Assembly (NCBI GenBank): GCA_018658605.1 | Contig: JABHUV010000185.1 | Span: forward strand, 1 to 16,991 | Source: Planctomycetaceae bacterium | GTDB taxonomy: Bacteria > Planctomycetota > Planctomycetia > Pirellulales > Pirellulaceae | DNA: 16,991 nt | Direction of reading: 5' to 3' | Part shown: piece by piece, positions 1 through 7,333 of the stretch | Layout of the letters: each line of letters begins with the position of its first letter | Position numbering within the stretch: position 1 is the stretch's first letter | The notes under the pieces: generated by a model | The model's database searches: none | Told to the model about the DNA's origin: nothing | The model's input: the letters and a program-made list of their open reading frames with translations, nothing else | Translations under genes and position numbers: made by a program

Positions 1-104
1 AAGATTGCCAATCTACGTCAATAGTAATTGAGAGCTAACCTCGGTAATAATGTGCCTTGTACCGACCCGTGTAAGAAAACGGTTTTACTATCAACCTTGG
101 TCAA
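1..104. other. Left-edge non-coding stretch
   Basis: This stretch lies downstream of the aldolase stop codon. I see no open frame of useful length, no strong hairpin followed by a T run, and no repeat. It may hold the 3' end of the aldolase transcript, but nothing specific can be supported. Confidence 0.5.
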
Positions 105-1130
105 CTATTGAGCTAATCCGTGGCGAGATAGTTCGGCGAGAACCCCTTGGACAATCGTGTCGATGTTGTCATCGGCAATCGGAGCAGCACTGCTGGTTGG
201 CGAACCTTCGTTGACAGCTTGCGTGAATCCTTCCTCGTGTAGCAGCGTCGACAAATCGCGGCGGAGTTGCTGCAACTTGGCAGTCAATACAGGACCTTGA
301 GGTTGTCGTCCGGTACCCGTGTCAAAACCTCGGAGCTTAATCGCTTCGCGGAATCCCTCCGGGAACTCGCTGTTGAGAATCATCGCATCAAACAACCGTA
401 GTAAACGAAATTGAAGATCACGAGCTAGATCCCACTCGCCGGTAGATGCGAGCTGATAAATCTTGCTCGTCAACTCAGGAACGACTCCACTTGACGCGTT
501 CGTTCCCCCATCGGCCCCTACCCATAACATTGGTACTAAAATTGGATCCCAGCCAGTCAGGAAGGAAAATTCGGGACGGTTGGGACGAATACGGGATATC
601 ATACGCATCATTTGTGGGAGGTCGCCCGATGAATCTTTAATGCCGATAACGCGCTCACAATCATCCGCTAACCTCGCCACTGTATCGACGTCGATCGGTG
701 AAGCAAATAGGGGGATGTTGTATAACGTCACATCGATCGGAGAATTATCAGCGATCTCTTTGAAGTATGTATACACCGCTTCAGGTCCAATCTGATAATA
801 GAACGGTGCTACGATGGCAACCGCCGTGGCTCCTAATTCGTAATAACGCTCGCATGCTCGAATCGTCTCGCGCGAATTTGCTTCAGCTGCTCCCGCTAAA
901 ATTGGTACGCGTCCGTTTACCTGATCCGTGATAATCTCGATCGTCCGCTCCCGCTCTGCGGCAGTAAAACGTGTGAATTCCCCGGTCGATCCGTTTGGAT
1001 AGAGTCCCTGCACACCGTTGTCGATCAACCAATCGACGTAGCGCCGTGTTTCGCGCTCGTTTATATTACCTTGAGCATCAAGGCATACAATGTTGGGAGT
1101 GAAAATTCCAGCGAGTTTAGCTTGGCTCAT
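105..1130 (-). CDS. Dihydrodipicolinate synthase/N-acetylneuraminate lyase family aldolase
   Basis: This is a cytoplasmic class I (Schiff-base) aldolase/dehydratase of the DapA/NanA (DHDPS/NAL) TIM-barrel family, 341 aa. The substrate loop GSTGE is at residues 47-51, the catalytic Tyr is Y137 in LYNIP, and the Schiff-base Lys is K165 in GIKDSSGD. The loop matches the GSTGE of N-acetylneuraminate lyases rather than the GTTGE of true DHDPS. The Arg that DHDPS carries shortly after the YN.P motif is absent (residues 141-144 are LFAS). It is therefore probably not the lysine-pathway DapA but a sugar-acid or keto-acid aldolase of unknown substrate. The barrel ends near residue 300, and a ~40-residue tail follows (Ser/Pro/Ala linker, then a short amphipathic helix at 321-338), which is unusual for the family. 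The start is ATG at 1128-1130 with no clear SD site. The gene is monocistronic here and divergent from the glycosyltransferase. Confidence 0.9.
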   Translation of the reverse strand: MSQAKLAGIFTPNIVCLDAQGNINERETRRYVDWLIDNGVQGLYPNGSTGEFTRFTAAERERTIEIITDQVNGRVPILAGAAEANSRETIRACERYYELGATAVAIVAPFYYQIGPEAVYTYFKEIADNSPIDVTLYNIPLFASPIDVDTVARLADDCERVIGIKDSSGDLPQMMRMISRIRPNRPEFSFLTGWDPILVPMLWVGADGGTNASSGVVPELTSKIYQLASTGEWDLARDLQFRLLRLFDAMILNSEFPEGFREAIKLRGFDTGTGRQPQGPVLTAKLQQLRRDLSTLLHEEGFTQAVNEGSPTSSAAPIADDNIDTIVQGVLAELSRHGLAQ

Positions 1131-1448
1131 TATCTTGGTCTACTATATAAGTTGAGAATGTGTTTTAGGTATTTATGATGGTTAGCTAATAGACAGCTGT
1201 CGCTAAACCCGTGAAGCTTACCTAATCGAAAAACTTTATCATTCGACAAAGAACTATAGACCTTGTGCACTGCTAAGCACCAAAAAACGAACAAAACCTG
1301 TATTTGTACCGATACTTAAAATAGATTGAGCACTCGTTTTTAGGGTTATGACGGTTATAGTAAAGCCATAACATCACGACAAATCACAGTTTCCCGAATA
1401 CCGCTAGCATTCGTGAAAATACACAAACATTGATTAATCAAAAGTGAT
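1131..1448. other. Divergent intergenic region, presumed promoters
   Basis: This 318-bp AT-rich region lies between the leftward aldolase and the rightward glycosyltransferase operon and should hold promoters for both. I could not fix a -35/-10 pair with good spacing on either strand. A 13-bp word (TCGTTTTTAGGGT, 1334-1346) recurs in inverted orientation in the intergenic region at 11198-11210. No RNA gene or small ORF is convincing. Confidence 0.5.
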
Positions 1449-3617
1449 ATGAGAAACGAATCGGAAAAGACGGATCTAATTCAACGAATCCCAGTTTGGG
1501 TACGGATTTGCGCTGTGCTCACATATTTTCTGTTGTTTTCACTTGCCGAATCTCACGTGTCCAACTCATCACCGGCGGCGGCTGCGGTCGATAGTCCAGC
1601 AACTGAGGTTGGGCAACGTGTGTCGGCACATCAGGTTCCGTGGCTACGGTTGATTGTGCCAGATTTAATGGTTGCTGAATGGTTTGAGTCGGATAGCAAT
1701 CGGATTGGCATTTTAGACCGCATTCCGATCTTAGGTGGCTCATTGTTATTACTCGCAGCCGTCCTATTACTCGGTCACAGTCTATTGCGTCTGCTGAGGA
1801 TTGTGCCAACGAACACTCTCGAGTCGTCCGTTTTTTCTTTTGCGTTGGGCATGTCTGTCGTGTCGTTATATGTGCTGTTGATTGGCTTGGCGGGAGGTTT
1901 GCGAGTTAAAGCATTGTATGTCGTACCGGTAATATTGGCATTGGTCTACGAGGTATACCACTATCGACCACTGACGTCTGTACGGGCGAAGACCCAGCAA
2001 TTTGTTGCTCGGTTTAAGCCAACTCGACAAGCATGGTTAATCCTGCTTCCGTTTGGTTTAATCGTGGCCGGAGCCATTCTGCCACCCTGGGAATTTGATG
2101 TTCGTGAATATCATATGCAAGTTCCCGCTGAATGGTATCGCACAGGACAAATTGAATACTTGCCGCATAACGTCTATGGTAATATGCCACTGGCAAGTGA
2201 ATTGATATTGATCCCCCCGATGGCACTGGGCAGCGGTGCAGATAGTTGGTATAGCGGCGCGTTGATTGGTAAAACCATGATGTCGTTCTATGTGATCTTT
2301 GCGGCTTTGGCCGTAATGGCGATTGCTCGCAGGTTCGGTCAACAGCGTAGTGGCTGGGCCGCTGCGATTCTGCTAGTAAGTTGCCCTTGGATTGGATATA
2401 TCGCAACAACCGGCCTCAATGAAGTCGCACTTGGTTGCTTCATTGTCACCAGCGTACTCGCAATTCTTAATGCTCAAACTTCCCAGAACCCAGTACGACA
2501 CGTGTTACTCGCAGGAGTGTTTGCGGGCAGTGCGGCTGCGAGTAAATATACGGGTGTCGTCTTTGCAATCCTGCCACTTTTTGTGTGGACGTTGTGGAGC
2601 GCTAAAACACGTGGCAACGATGTAGAGGTATCTACAGCCAGTGAGGCAAATGACGATGCGAGTTCTTGGCAAACAGTTTGGATTTTCGCAGTTGTATTCA
2701 CAATTGGAGCGACGATAGTATTTAGCCCTTGGCTTATAAAAAACGCAGCCTTCACGGGTAATCCGACTTATCCGTTGTTAAGTACATTGTTTGTAAATGC
2801 GGATCGAGATGTGGAACTAAGCCAGCGGTGGGATCGAGCCCATCAGGTTCCAGCAAGTGATTCATTAGGAGAACATATTCGTAAAATCGGATATGCGAGC
2901 TCACGGCAAAGTCCGTTGTTGATGGGCTTGCTACTGCTGTCGTGCCTCGTGATGTACACCGATCGGCGTCTGGTGCCGCTGGCGTTGTATTTATTATTTG
3001 GCGTACTGGCTTGGTGGTTTGCCACACACCATTTGGAACGATTTTTGGTGCCGTTGATTCCTTTGTCTGCGGTTTTAGCAGGTGTAACATTAGAGCGTTT
3101 GTTTTCCAATTCGAAGCTGTTTTGGGGTGTCTGTATTGGCCTATCACTCTATGGTTTCATGTATCTTGGTGCGGGAATGGAAAATGACAGTCGTGTTTTA
3201 GTGAAGCTAGATGTGCTACGGCATGGACCCGCACTTGCGGAAACGACGACTGAGAAAGTACATCGGTTTCTAAACGCAAAGCTGACTGGCGATGATGTTG
3301 TGCTGCTAGTCGGAGATGCTGAGCCGTTTGATTTGACTCCACAAACAATCTATGCAACGTGCTTCGATCCGGATGTATTGCGGGGTGTTATTGATGGTAA
3401 GACGTCCACAGCCCAGCGTGGGGCACTGGCCGAGTTAAATGTGGATTATATTTATGTTAGCTGGGAGGAAATCAAGCGATATCGTTCAACCTATGGTTAC
3501 GATAGTTATGTCACGCGCGATTTGTTTGACAAGCAACTGTTACCAGCGGGCGTGATCTCGGTGGAAACTGAGCTACAGATTGACCCAGCTTTTGGTCAAC
3601 TGTTTCGCTGTAACTAA
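1449..3617 (+). CDS. GT39-type multi-membrane glycosyltransferase (GT-C fold)
   Basis: This 722-aa polytopic inner-membrane protein has about 13-14 hydrophobic segments between residues 16 and 575. A soluble, presumably periplasmic domain follows at 577-722. A large loop after the TM near 194-212 carries FDVREYH (216-222). An acidic residue in this first extra-cytoplasmic loop is the catalytic hallmark of GT-C/ArnT-PMT enzymes, and D217 is the best candidate. The WLIKNAAFTGNP (428-439) and RFLVP (531-535) stretches also resemble this group. Known family members move a sugar from a polyprenyl-phosphate carrier onto lipid or protein outside the cytoplasm; the acceptor here is unknown. The ATG start lacks a visible SD site. 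It is the first gene of a set with the phosphorylase (29-nt gap) and ispH. Pairing a polyprenyl-dependent transferase with an isoprenoid-supply gene makes functional sense, but that link is inference. Confidence 0.8.
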   Translation: MRNESEKTDLIQRIPVWVRICAVLTYFLLFSLAESHVSNSSPAAAAVDSPATEVGQRVSAHQVPWLRLIVPDLMVAEWFESDSNRIGILDRIPILGGSLLLLAAVLLLGHSLLRLLRIVPTNTLESSVFSFALGMSVVSLYVLLIGLAGGLRVKALYVVPVILALVYEVYHYRPLTSVRAKTQQFVARFKPTRQAWLILLPFGLIVAGAILPPWEFDVREYHMQVPAEWYRTGQIEYLPHNVYGNMPLASELILIPPMALGSGADSWYSGALIGKTMMSFYVIFAALAVMAIARRFGQQRSGWAAAILLVSCPWIGYIATTGLNEVALGCFIVTSVLAILNAQTSQNPVRHVLLAGVFAGSAAASKYTGVVFAILPLFVWTLWSAKTRGNDVEVSTASEANDDASSWQTVWIFAVVFTIGATIVFSPWLIKNAAFTGNPTYPLLSTLFVNADRDVELSQRWDRAHQVPASDSLGEHIRKIGYASSRQSPLLMGLLLLSCLVMYTDRRLVPLALYLLFGVLAWWFATHHLERFLVPLIPLSAVLAGVTLERLFSNSKLFWGVCIGLSLYGFMYLGAGMENDSRVLVKLDVLRHGPALAETTTEKVHRFLNAKLTGDDVVLLVGDAEPFDLTPQTIYATCFDPDVLRGVIDGKTSTAQRGALAELNVDYIYVSWEEIKRYRSTYGYDSYVTRDLFDKQLLPAGVISVETELQIDPAFGQLFRCN

Positions 3618-3630
3618 TAAACATTGTTTG

Positions 3631-3636
3631 TAAGGA
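3631..3636 (+). promoter_or_regulatory. Ribosome binding site supporting a GTG start
   Basis: TAAGGA lies 10 nt before the GTG at 3647-3649, matching the anti-SD of 16S rRNA. It supports the GTG start over the next in-frame ATG, 36 codons further in, and so supports the N-terminal extension of the phosphorylase-like protein. Confidence 0.65.
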
Positions 3637-3646
3637 AAACCACTAA

Positions 3647-4546
3647 GTGTTTGTTCGCTACCTAGTATCGAATTATCTTCGCTCCACTGCTGGGCAGGTG
3701 GTGCGCGATAAAGTGGAATCCGCTGTGAGTGAGCAAACGCAGAACTTACAGCAAATGACAGACGATCGAGAAATTCCCAATTGTGAAATCGCCATTGTGT
3801 TTGCGAGTCACATTGAAGCAACGGGTGTGCTAGACCAATTGGAAAAGATTGTCAGCGTCCAATGCGCTGGGTTTGTTGAACATACGGGAAATTGGAATGG
3901 ACTTGATGTTGTTGTCATCGAAGCGGGAGATTCTTGGCGGTCTGTCGCGCGAGCGACGACTGCTGTGATCAATCTGTATCAACCGCCGTGGATCGTCTCT
4001 GCCGGATTCTGCTGTGCCTTGCATCCAAAGTTTCGCAATGGGGGTATCGTTATGCCCAATCGCATATTGGATACTCAAAATCGGCGATTGGATGTTGGAT
4101 TTAAAATATCCGAACGCGCAGTCAAGGAAACCAAAGGCTTGTATGTTGGTGAATTACTGACGGTCAGTGAAATGTTAGATACACCCAAAAAACGAAAACA
4201 GATGCATAAACAAACGGGAGCTGTCGTGGCTGATATGGAATCGTCAGTTATTATGGAAATCTGCCGCCAAGCTAGGGTTAAGTGTATGAGTGTACGAGTG
4301 ATCACCGAGGAATTAGACGAACAGCCTCCGGAATTGATGAGCCGTATGATGAAACAGGATACGAAAGCTGGCAAGCTTGGCGCGTTATCGAAAGGTGTGT
4401 TCACTAAGATTGCCGGCGTCAAAGAAATGTGGGATATGAAAAATTCGGCGTATTTATCATCAGAGCGACTTGCGAAATTCTTGTTCGGTGTGATTGAGCA
4501 GTTAGCTAAAACAACTGAAGCCGGTTTGTCCGAGGAAACGAATTGA
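3647..4546 (+). CDS. Nucleoside phosphorylase/MTAN-superfamily protein
   Basis: This 299-aa protein carries a nucleoside phosphorylase superfamily (PNP_UDP_1; MTA/SAH nucleosidase-like) core from about residue 46. The first strand is CEIAIVFA (46-53), the SAGF turn is at 118-121, and the ribose-binding acidic motif DMES is at 196-199. Family members usually have R-x-[IV]-S-D before the last helices, where the Asp is the purine-N7 proton donor. Here the segment reads RVITEE (217-222), with Glu in place of that Asp. An N-terminal extension of ~45 residues (basic and amphipathic) precedes the core and has no recognised domain. Hopanoid-type phosphorylases (HpnG) belong to this superfamily and can sit near isoprenoid genes. 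The one-base overlap with ispH makes an isoprenoid-linked role possible, but no squalene-hopene cyclase is in the window and the substrate is unknown. The GTG start has a good SD site. Confidence 0.8.
   Translation: MFVRYLVSNYLRSTAGQVVRDKVESAVSEQTQNLQQMTDDREIPNCEIAIVFASHIEATGVLDQLEKIVSVQCAGFVEHTGNWNGLDVVVIEAGDSWRSVARATTAVINLYQPPWIVSAGFCCALHPKFRNGGIVMPNRILDTQNRRLDVGFKISERAVKETKGLYVGELLTVSEMLDTPKKRKQMHKQTGAVVADMESSVIMEICRQARVKCMSVRVITEELDEQPPELMSRMMKQDTKAGKLGALSKGVFTKIAGVKEMWDMKNSAYLSSERLAKFLFGVIEQLAKTTEAGLSEETN
4532..4536 (+). promoter_or_regulatory. Ribosome binding site that decides the ispH start
   Basis: GAGGA lies inside the 3' end of the phosphorylase gene, 9 nt before the ATG at 4546-4548. 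It favours this ATG over the in-frame TTG one codon earlier (4543). The phosphorylase stop TGA (4544-4546) shares its last base with the ATG, an arrangement typical of translational coupling. Confidence 0.65.
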
Positions 4547-5475
4547 TGAAAATATTGCTAACGGCGCCACGCGGGTTTTGTGCTGGTGTGAACATGGCGA
4601 TCGAATGTCTTGATTTGGCAATTAACACCCTCGGTGCGCCAATCTATGTGTACCATGAAATCGTGCACAATAAGTATGTTGTCGAAACCTTCCAAGACAA
4701 GGGTGCGATCTTTGTGGATAGCTTAGCTGAAGTTCCGCAAGGATCGAATTTGTTGTTTTCGGCGCATGGTATTTCGCCGGAGATCAGAGAGTTAGCAAAA
4801 CAACGCAACCTGTTTGCGATCGATGCAACTTGCCCGTTAGTCACGAAAGTGCATTTAGAAGCTGTCCGTTATGCGAAGTCCGGGTATACGATCTTATTGA
4901 TAGGTCATGCCGGTCATGATGAAGTACTAGGGACGATGGGCGAAGCGCCTGAAAATATGATACTGATTGAGGATGAAGATGATGTGGCGGCGTTGGAGTT
5001 TGCCGCAGGCACGGAGGTCGCCTATTTGACACAGACAACTTTGAGTGTTGACGACGCGAATAGAATTATTGCGGCGATAAGAAAGAAATTTCCGGAAGTG
5101 CATTCGCCTCCGAAAGCAGATATTTGTTATGCCACACAAAACCGGCAAGAAGCGATTCGAATTGTATCTGCAGAAGTTGATTTGGTGTTAGTTGTTGGGA
5201 GCCAGAATAGCTCAAATAGTCAACGCCTGAAGGAAATTGCACTGGAACTTGACCGGCAGGCCTACTTGATTGATGGTGTTTCCGATATTGACGATGCCTG
5301 GTTTGCAGAGATAGAGACCGTAATGATTACCGCTGGAGCGAGTGCCCCCGAAGTCTTAGTTGAAGAGTGTGTGGACTATATTAAGCAGCGGTTTGGTGCG
5401 GACGTGGAACAACGTACGATTCGTGAGGAAGAAGTGCATTTCAATTTGCCTAAAGAATTGGTGAAATTATTGTAG
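4546..5475 (+). CDS. ispH: 4-hydroxy-3-methylbut-2-enyl diphosphate reductase
   Basis: IspH (LytB) is the last enzyme of the MEP isoprenoid pathway. It reduces HMBPP to IPP and DMAPP in the cytoplasm with a [4Fe-4S] cluster. At 309 aa it has normal length. All key residues are visible: cluster cysteines C12 (PRGFCAGV), C96 (DATCPLVTKVH) and C194 (DICYATQNRQ); substrate-pocket H41 (HEIVHN), H74 (SAHGIS), H124 and catalytic-pocket E126 (GHAGHDEV); the TQTT stretch at 162-165; and N221/S222 in GSQNSSNS. Numbering matches the E. coli enzyme closely. I chose ATG 4546 because an SD site sits 9 nt before it and IspH proteins normally begin MKILLA-like. It is the last gene of the glycosyltransferase-phosphorylase-ispH set and ends 11 nt from a convergent gene. 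This suggests that MEP is the isoprenoid route in this organism. Confidence 0.97.
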   Translation: MKILLTAPRGFCAGVNMAIECLDLAINTLGAPIYVYHEIVHNKYVVETFQDKGAIFVDSLAEVPQGSNLLFSAHGISPEIRELAKQRNLFAIDATCPLVTKVHLEAVRYAKSGYTILLIGHAGHDEVLGTMGEAPENMILIEDEDDVAALEFAAGTEVAYLTQTTLSVDDANRIIAAIRKKFPEVHSPPKADICYATQNRQEAIRIVSAEVDLVLVVGSQNSSNSQRLKEIALELDRQAYLIDGVSDIDDAWFAEIETVMITAGASAPEVLVEECVDYIKQRFGADVEQRTIREEEVHFNLPKELVKLL

Positions 5476-5486
5476 GCAACCACGAA

Positions 5487-6782
5487 TTACAATTCGCTAA
5501 TCCGCAGGTTGCGAAAGGATAGATTGGTGGTGGGGTCATGGCCTTGGATCATGATGCTGCCGGCATCCGTGCGTAATCCACGACGAGGGTTTTCATTGGA
5601 TTTGCGCGTGTCGGTCCAATCGGTGACTTGGTATCCGTTAACCCAGACCGCAATGTGGTCGTCGCAGGCGATGATCGTTTTGTGAAACCACTGTCTATCT
5701 TGAGCGACAATACGTCTGGCGTCTTGGCGACGGAAGATGCCACCGGTACCACAATCTTCAGGTGCGGTTGGGTCATCACCTTGCATGCCGTTTTGAATCT
5801 GACTCTCATACCCCATCATCTCGTCGCCGGGGATACAGCGAAAAAAGATCCCGGAATTGAGACGTTCGAGATGACTGATGCACTCGAGTTGTAATACGAA
5901 GTCAGCATAATGTCCTTCAGTTTCCAGTTGTCCCTTCCCGTTTTTAACGTTGAGAAACCCATCCGTTGTTACCGAGAAAGTACTTTCCATTTCTGGGTAT
6001 TCAACCCATCCCGTTAAATCCTTACCGTTGAAAATCGAGGTTAACGTCAAGGGCTTGAGTCGGATGTTGCGAAATGCGACAGCACCGGAATTAAGTTGTA
6101 ATCCAATATGGCCTTTACGTAAGGGAGTGGGGTCTTGATAGTCGAGTACTAGATTTCCATCGAGCAATGCGGAAATTTGATCATCAATAATAGTTATTTG
6201 GACGGTGTGCCATTGAGTGTTGTCGACTTGAGGTGTTACGCGTTTGCGAGCGACTAGGCTGCCTGTTGGAAAAGGATTATCGAGTGGGGCGATGTTGAAT
6301 TCATAGCAATCTTTGGCAGGGTCGGAGGGAGTGCCACCGGTACGTAGGAAAATACCGCTGTTGGTTTCGGGATCGCTTTTAAATTCGAGGTGCAGAGTAT
6401 AGTTGCTGAATTCAGTGGTGGTATAAAGTAACCCAGCATCTCCATCGTTGACCGTGATTGCCCCATCGGTAACTTGCCAGTTGGCCTGAGTTGCCGCTTG
6501 CCAACCAAACAAAGTCGCCCCGTCAAACAACTGGATCCAACCCTCACTTAGTTCCTCAGTCGTGATTGGCAAAGGTTCTGGTGCGGGGGCAGTCGGCATT
6601 TCAATGATTACCGGTTGCTCAGTTGGCTGCGGAATTGTTGGGGTATCAGGTGTTGGTGGAGTGGCTGGGGTAACTTGGGTCTCGGGACTATTTGAGTTGT
6701 TTGAATTACCAGAATCGCAGCCGGTGAGTGGACCGAATAAAATAGCGAACAGAGTTAACGTTAGCAGGCGGAGCAGAGACAT
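5487..6782 (-). CDS. Lipoprotein with two DUF1080 (3-keto-disaccharide hydrolase-like) domains
   Basis: This 431-aa protein begins with a lipoprotein signal peptide: hydrophobic segment 3-18 and lipobox LTGC with lipidated C22. A Pro/Thr/Asn-rich linker covers residues 23-72. Two concanavalin-like beta-sandwich DUF1080 domains follow, at about 80-243 and 246-431, each opening with the family signature (WIQLFDGATLFGW, 82-94; SIFNGKDLTGW, 249-259) and containing the NSGIF motif (141-145 and 309-313). DUF1080 proteins are greatly expanded in planctomycetes. Some are 3-keto-glycoside hydrolases or lyases, and others are assumed to bind sugar. The predicted location is a periplasm-facing membrane surface. 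The ATG at 6780-6782 has only a weak GGAAAA upstream. It follows the sugar-binding gene by 60 nt and may share its transcript. The exact substrate is not readable from sequence. Confidence 0.9.
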   Translation of the reverse strand: MSLLRLLTLTLFAILFGPLTGCDSGNSNNSNSPETQVTPATPPTPDTPTIPQPTEQPVIIEMPTAPAPEPLPITTEELSEGWIQLFDGATLFGWQAATQANWQVTDGAITVNDGDAGLLYTTTEFSNYTLHLEFKSDPETNSGIFLRTGGTPSDPAKDCYEFNIAPLDNPFPTGSLVARKRVTPQVDNTQWHTVQITIIDDQISALLDGNLVLDYQDPTPLRKGHIGLQLNSGAVAFRNIRLKPLTLTSIFNGKDLTGWVEYPEMESTFSVTTDGFLNVKNGKGQLETEGHYADFVLQLECISHLERLNSGIFFRCIPGDEMMGYESQIQNGMQGDDPTAPEDCGTGGIFRRQDARRIVAQDRQWFHKTIIACDDHIAVWVNGYQVTDWTDTRKSNENPRRGLRTDAGSIMIQGHDPTTNLSFRNLRISEL

Positions 6783-6842
6783 GTTAGTTTTCCAGAGGCG
6801 GGCAGTTGTTTGTAATTGTAAATGAACCTTAGATCGTGGGAT

Positions 6843-7322
6843 CTATGATTCGATAATGTTTAATTGTACTTCACCAGTGATGCCACCGGCTTGGTCGGGC
6901 GCACGATTTGGCCGTGGCAAGGGAGCACTGGCATCGTCGATGGCTGGCAGGTCGACAAGTATTTCTAGTAAATTGGTGGCTTCAAGATGCTGTTGGATTT
7001 CGAAGCTGAGATTGCTTTGACCAAGCTGGATTTCGCCGACAGTGTTGTTGTTAACATACACGGTTCCCAGCGCATCGACCGAATCAATCTGCACTTGCAC
7101 GATATCATTTTCTTGCAGTCCAGTGGGACAATGAAACGTTCGCTGGAAGAGCACCTTTCCACGAAAGTAAGCGCCCAGCTCAGAGCTCCAATCTGCTGGC
7201 AGTTTTAATCTTCCAGGGGGTGGCACATCAGTATCGGATTCCTGAGATTGGCCGTCAGAGGTCCAATAGGTGTGAGCGAGTGGGGTGTATTGCCAAGGGC
7301 CTCGTAAGCGGATGGTGTGCAT
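6843..7322 (-). CDS. Stand-alone GH2-type sugar-binding (jelly-roll) domain protein
   Basis: This 159-aa protein resembles the N-terminal galactose-binding-like jelly roll of glycoside hydrolase family 2. Visible features are the LPADW strand (41-45), YFRGKVLFQRTF (52-63), and VQIDSVDALGTVYVNNNTVGE (77-97), the last close to the conserved 'V...A.V.vNG..vG' of GH2 sugar-binding domains. The catalytic TIM barrel and immunoglobulin-like domains of GH2 enzymes are absent, so no hydrolase activity is expected. No signal peptide is seen. The ATG (7320-7322) lies 11 nt after the pseudopilin stop, so the two are probably co-transcribed. It could be a remnant of a larger enzyme, but the frame is intact and the protein ends in an orderly way, which suggests a functional small lectin-like protein. 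No partner domain follows downstream before the DUF1080 gene. Confidence 0.7.
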   Translation of the reverse strand: MHTIRLRGPWQYTPLAHTYWTSDGQSQESDTDVPPPGRLKLPADWSSELGAYFRGKVLFQRTFHCPTGLQENDIVQVQIDSVDALGTVYVNNNTVGEIQLGQSNLSFEIQQHLEATNLLEILVDLPAIDDASAPLPRPNRAPDQAGGITGEVQLNIIES

Positions 7323-7333
7323 TGACTCAGATA

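Noticed and set aside
105..1130. Annotation as lysine-pathway dapA
   Set aside because: The GSTGE loop and the missing Arg after YNIP argue against a true dihydrodipicolinate synthase, so only the family name is given.
5483..5496. Palindrome CGAATT-AC-AATTCG between ispH and the DUF1080 gene
   Set aside because: It is an AT-rich stem with a loop of two bases, and no poly-T follows on either strand. It is too weak for a bidirectional terminator.
6831..6844. Short inverted repeat AGATC-GTGG-GATCT at the end of the sugar-binding gene
   Set aside because: The stem is only 5 bp, is not GC-rich, and has no T run on either strand, so it is not a credible terminator.
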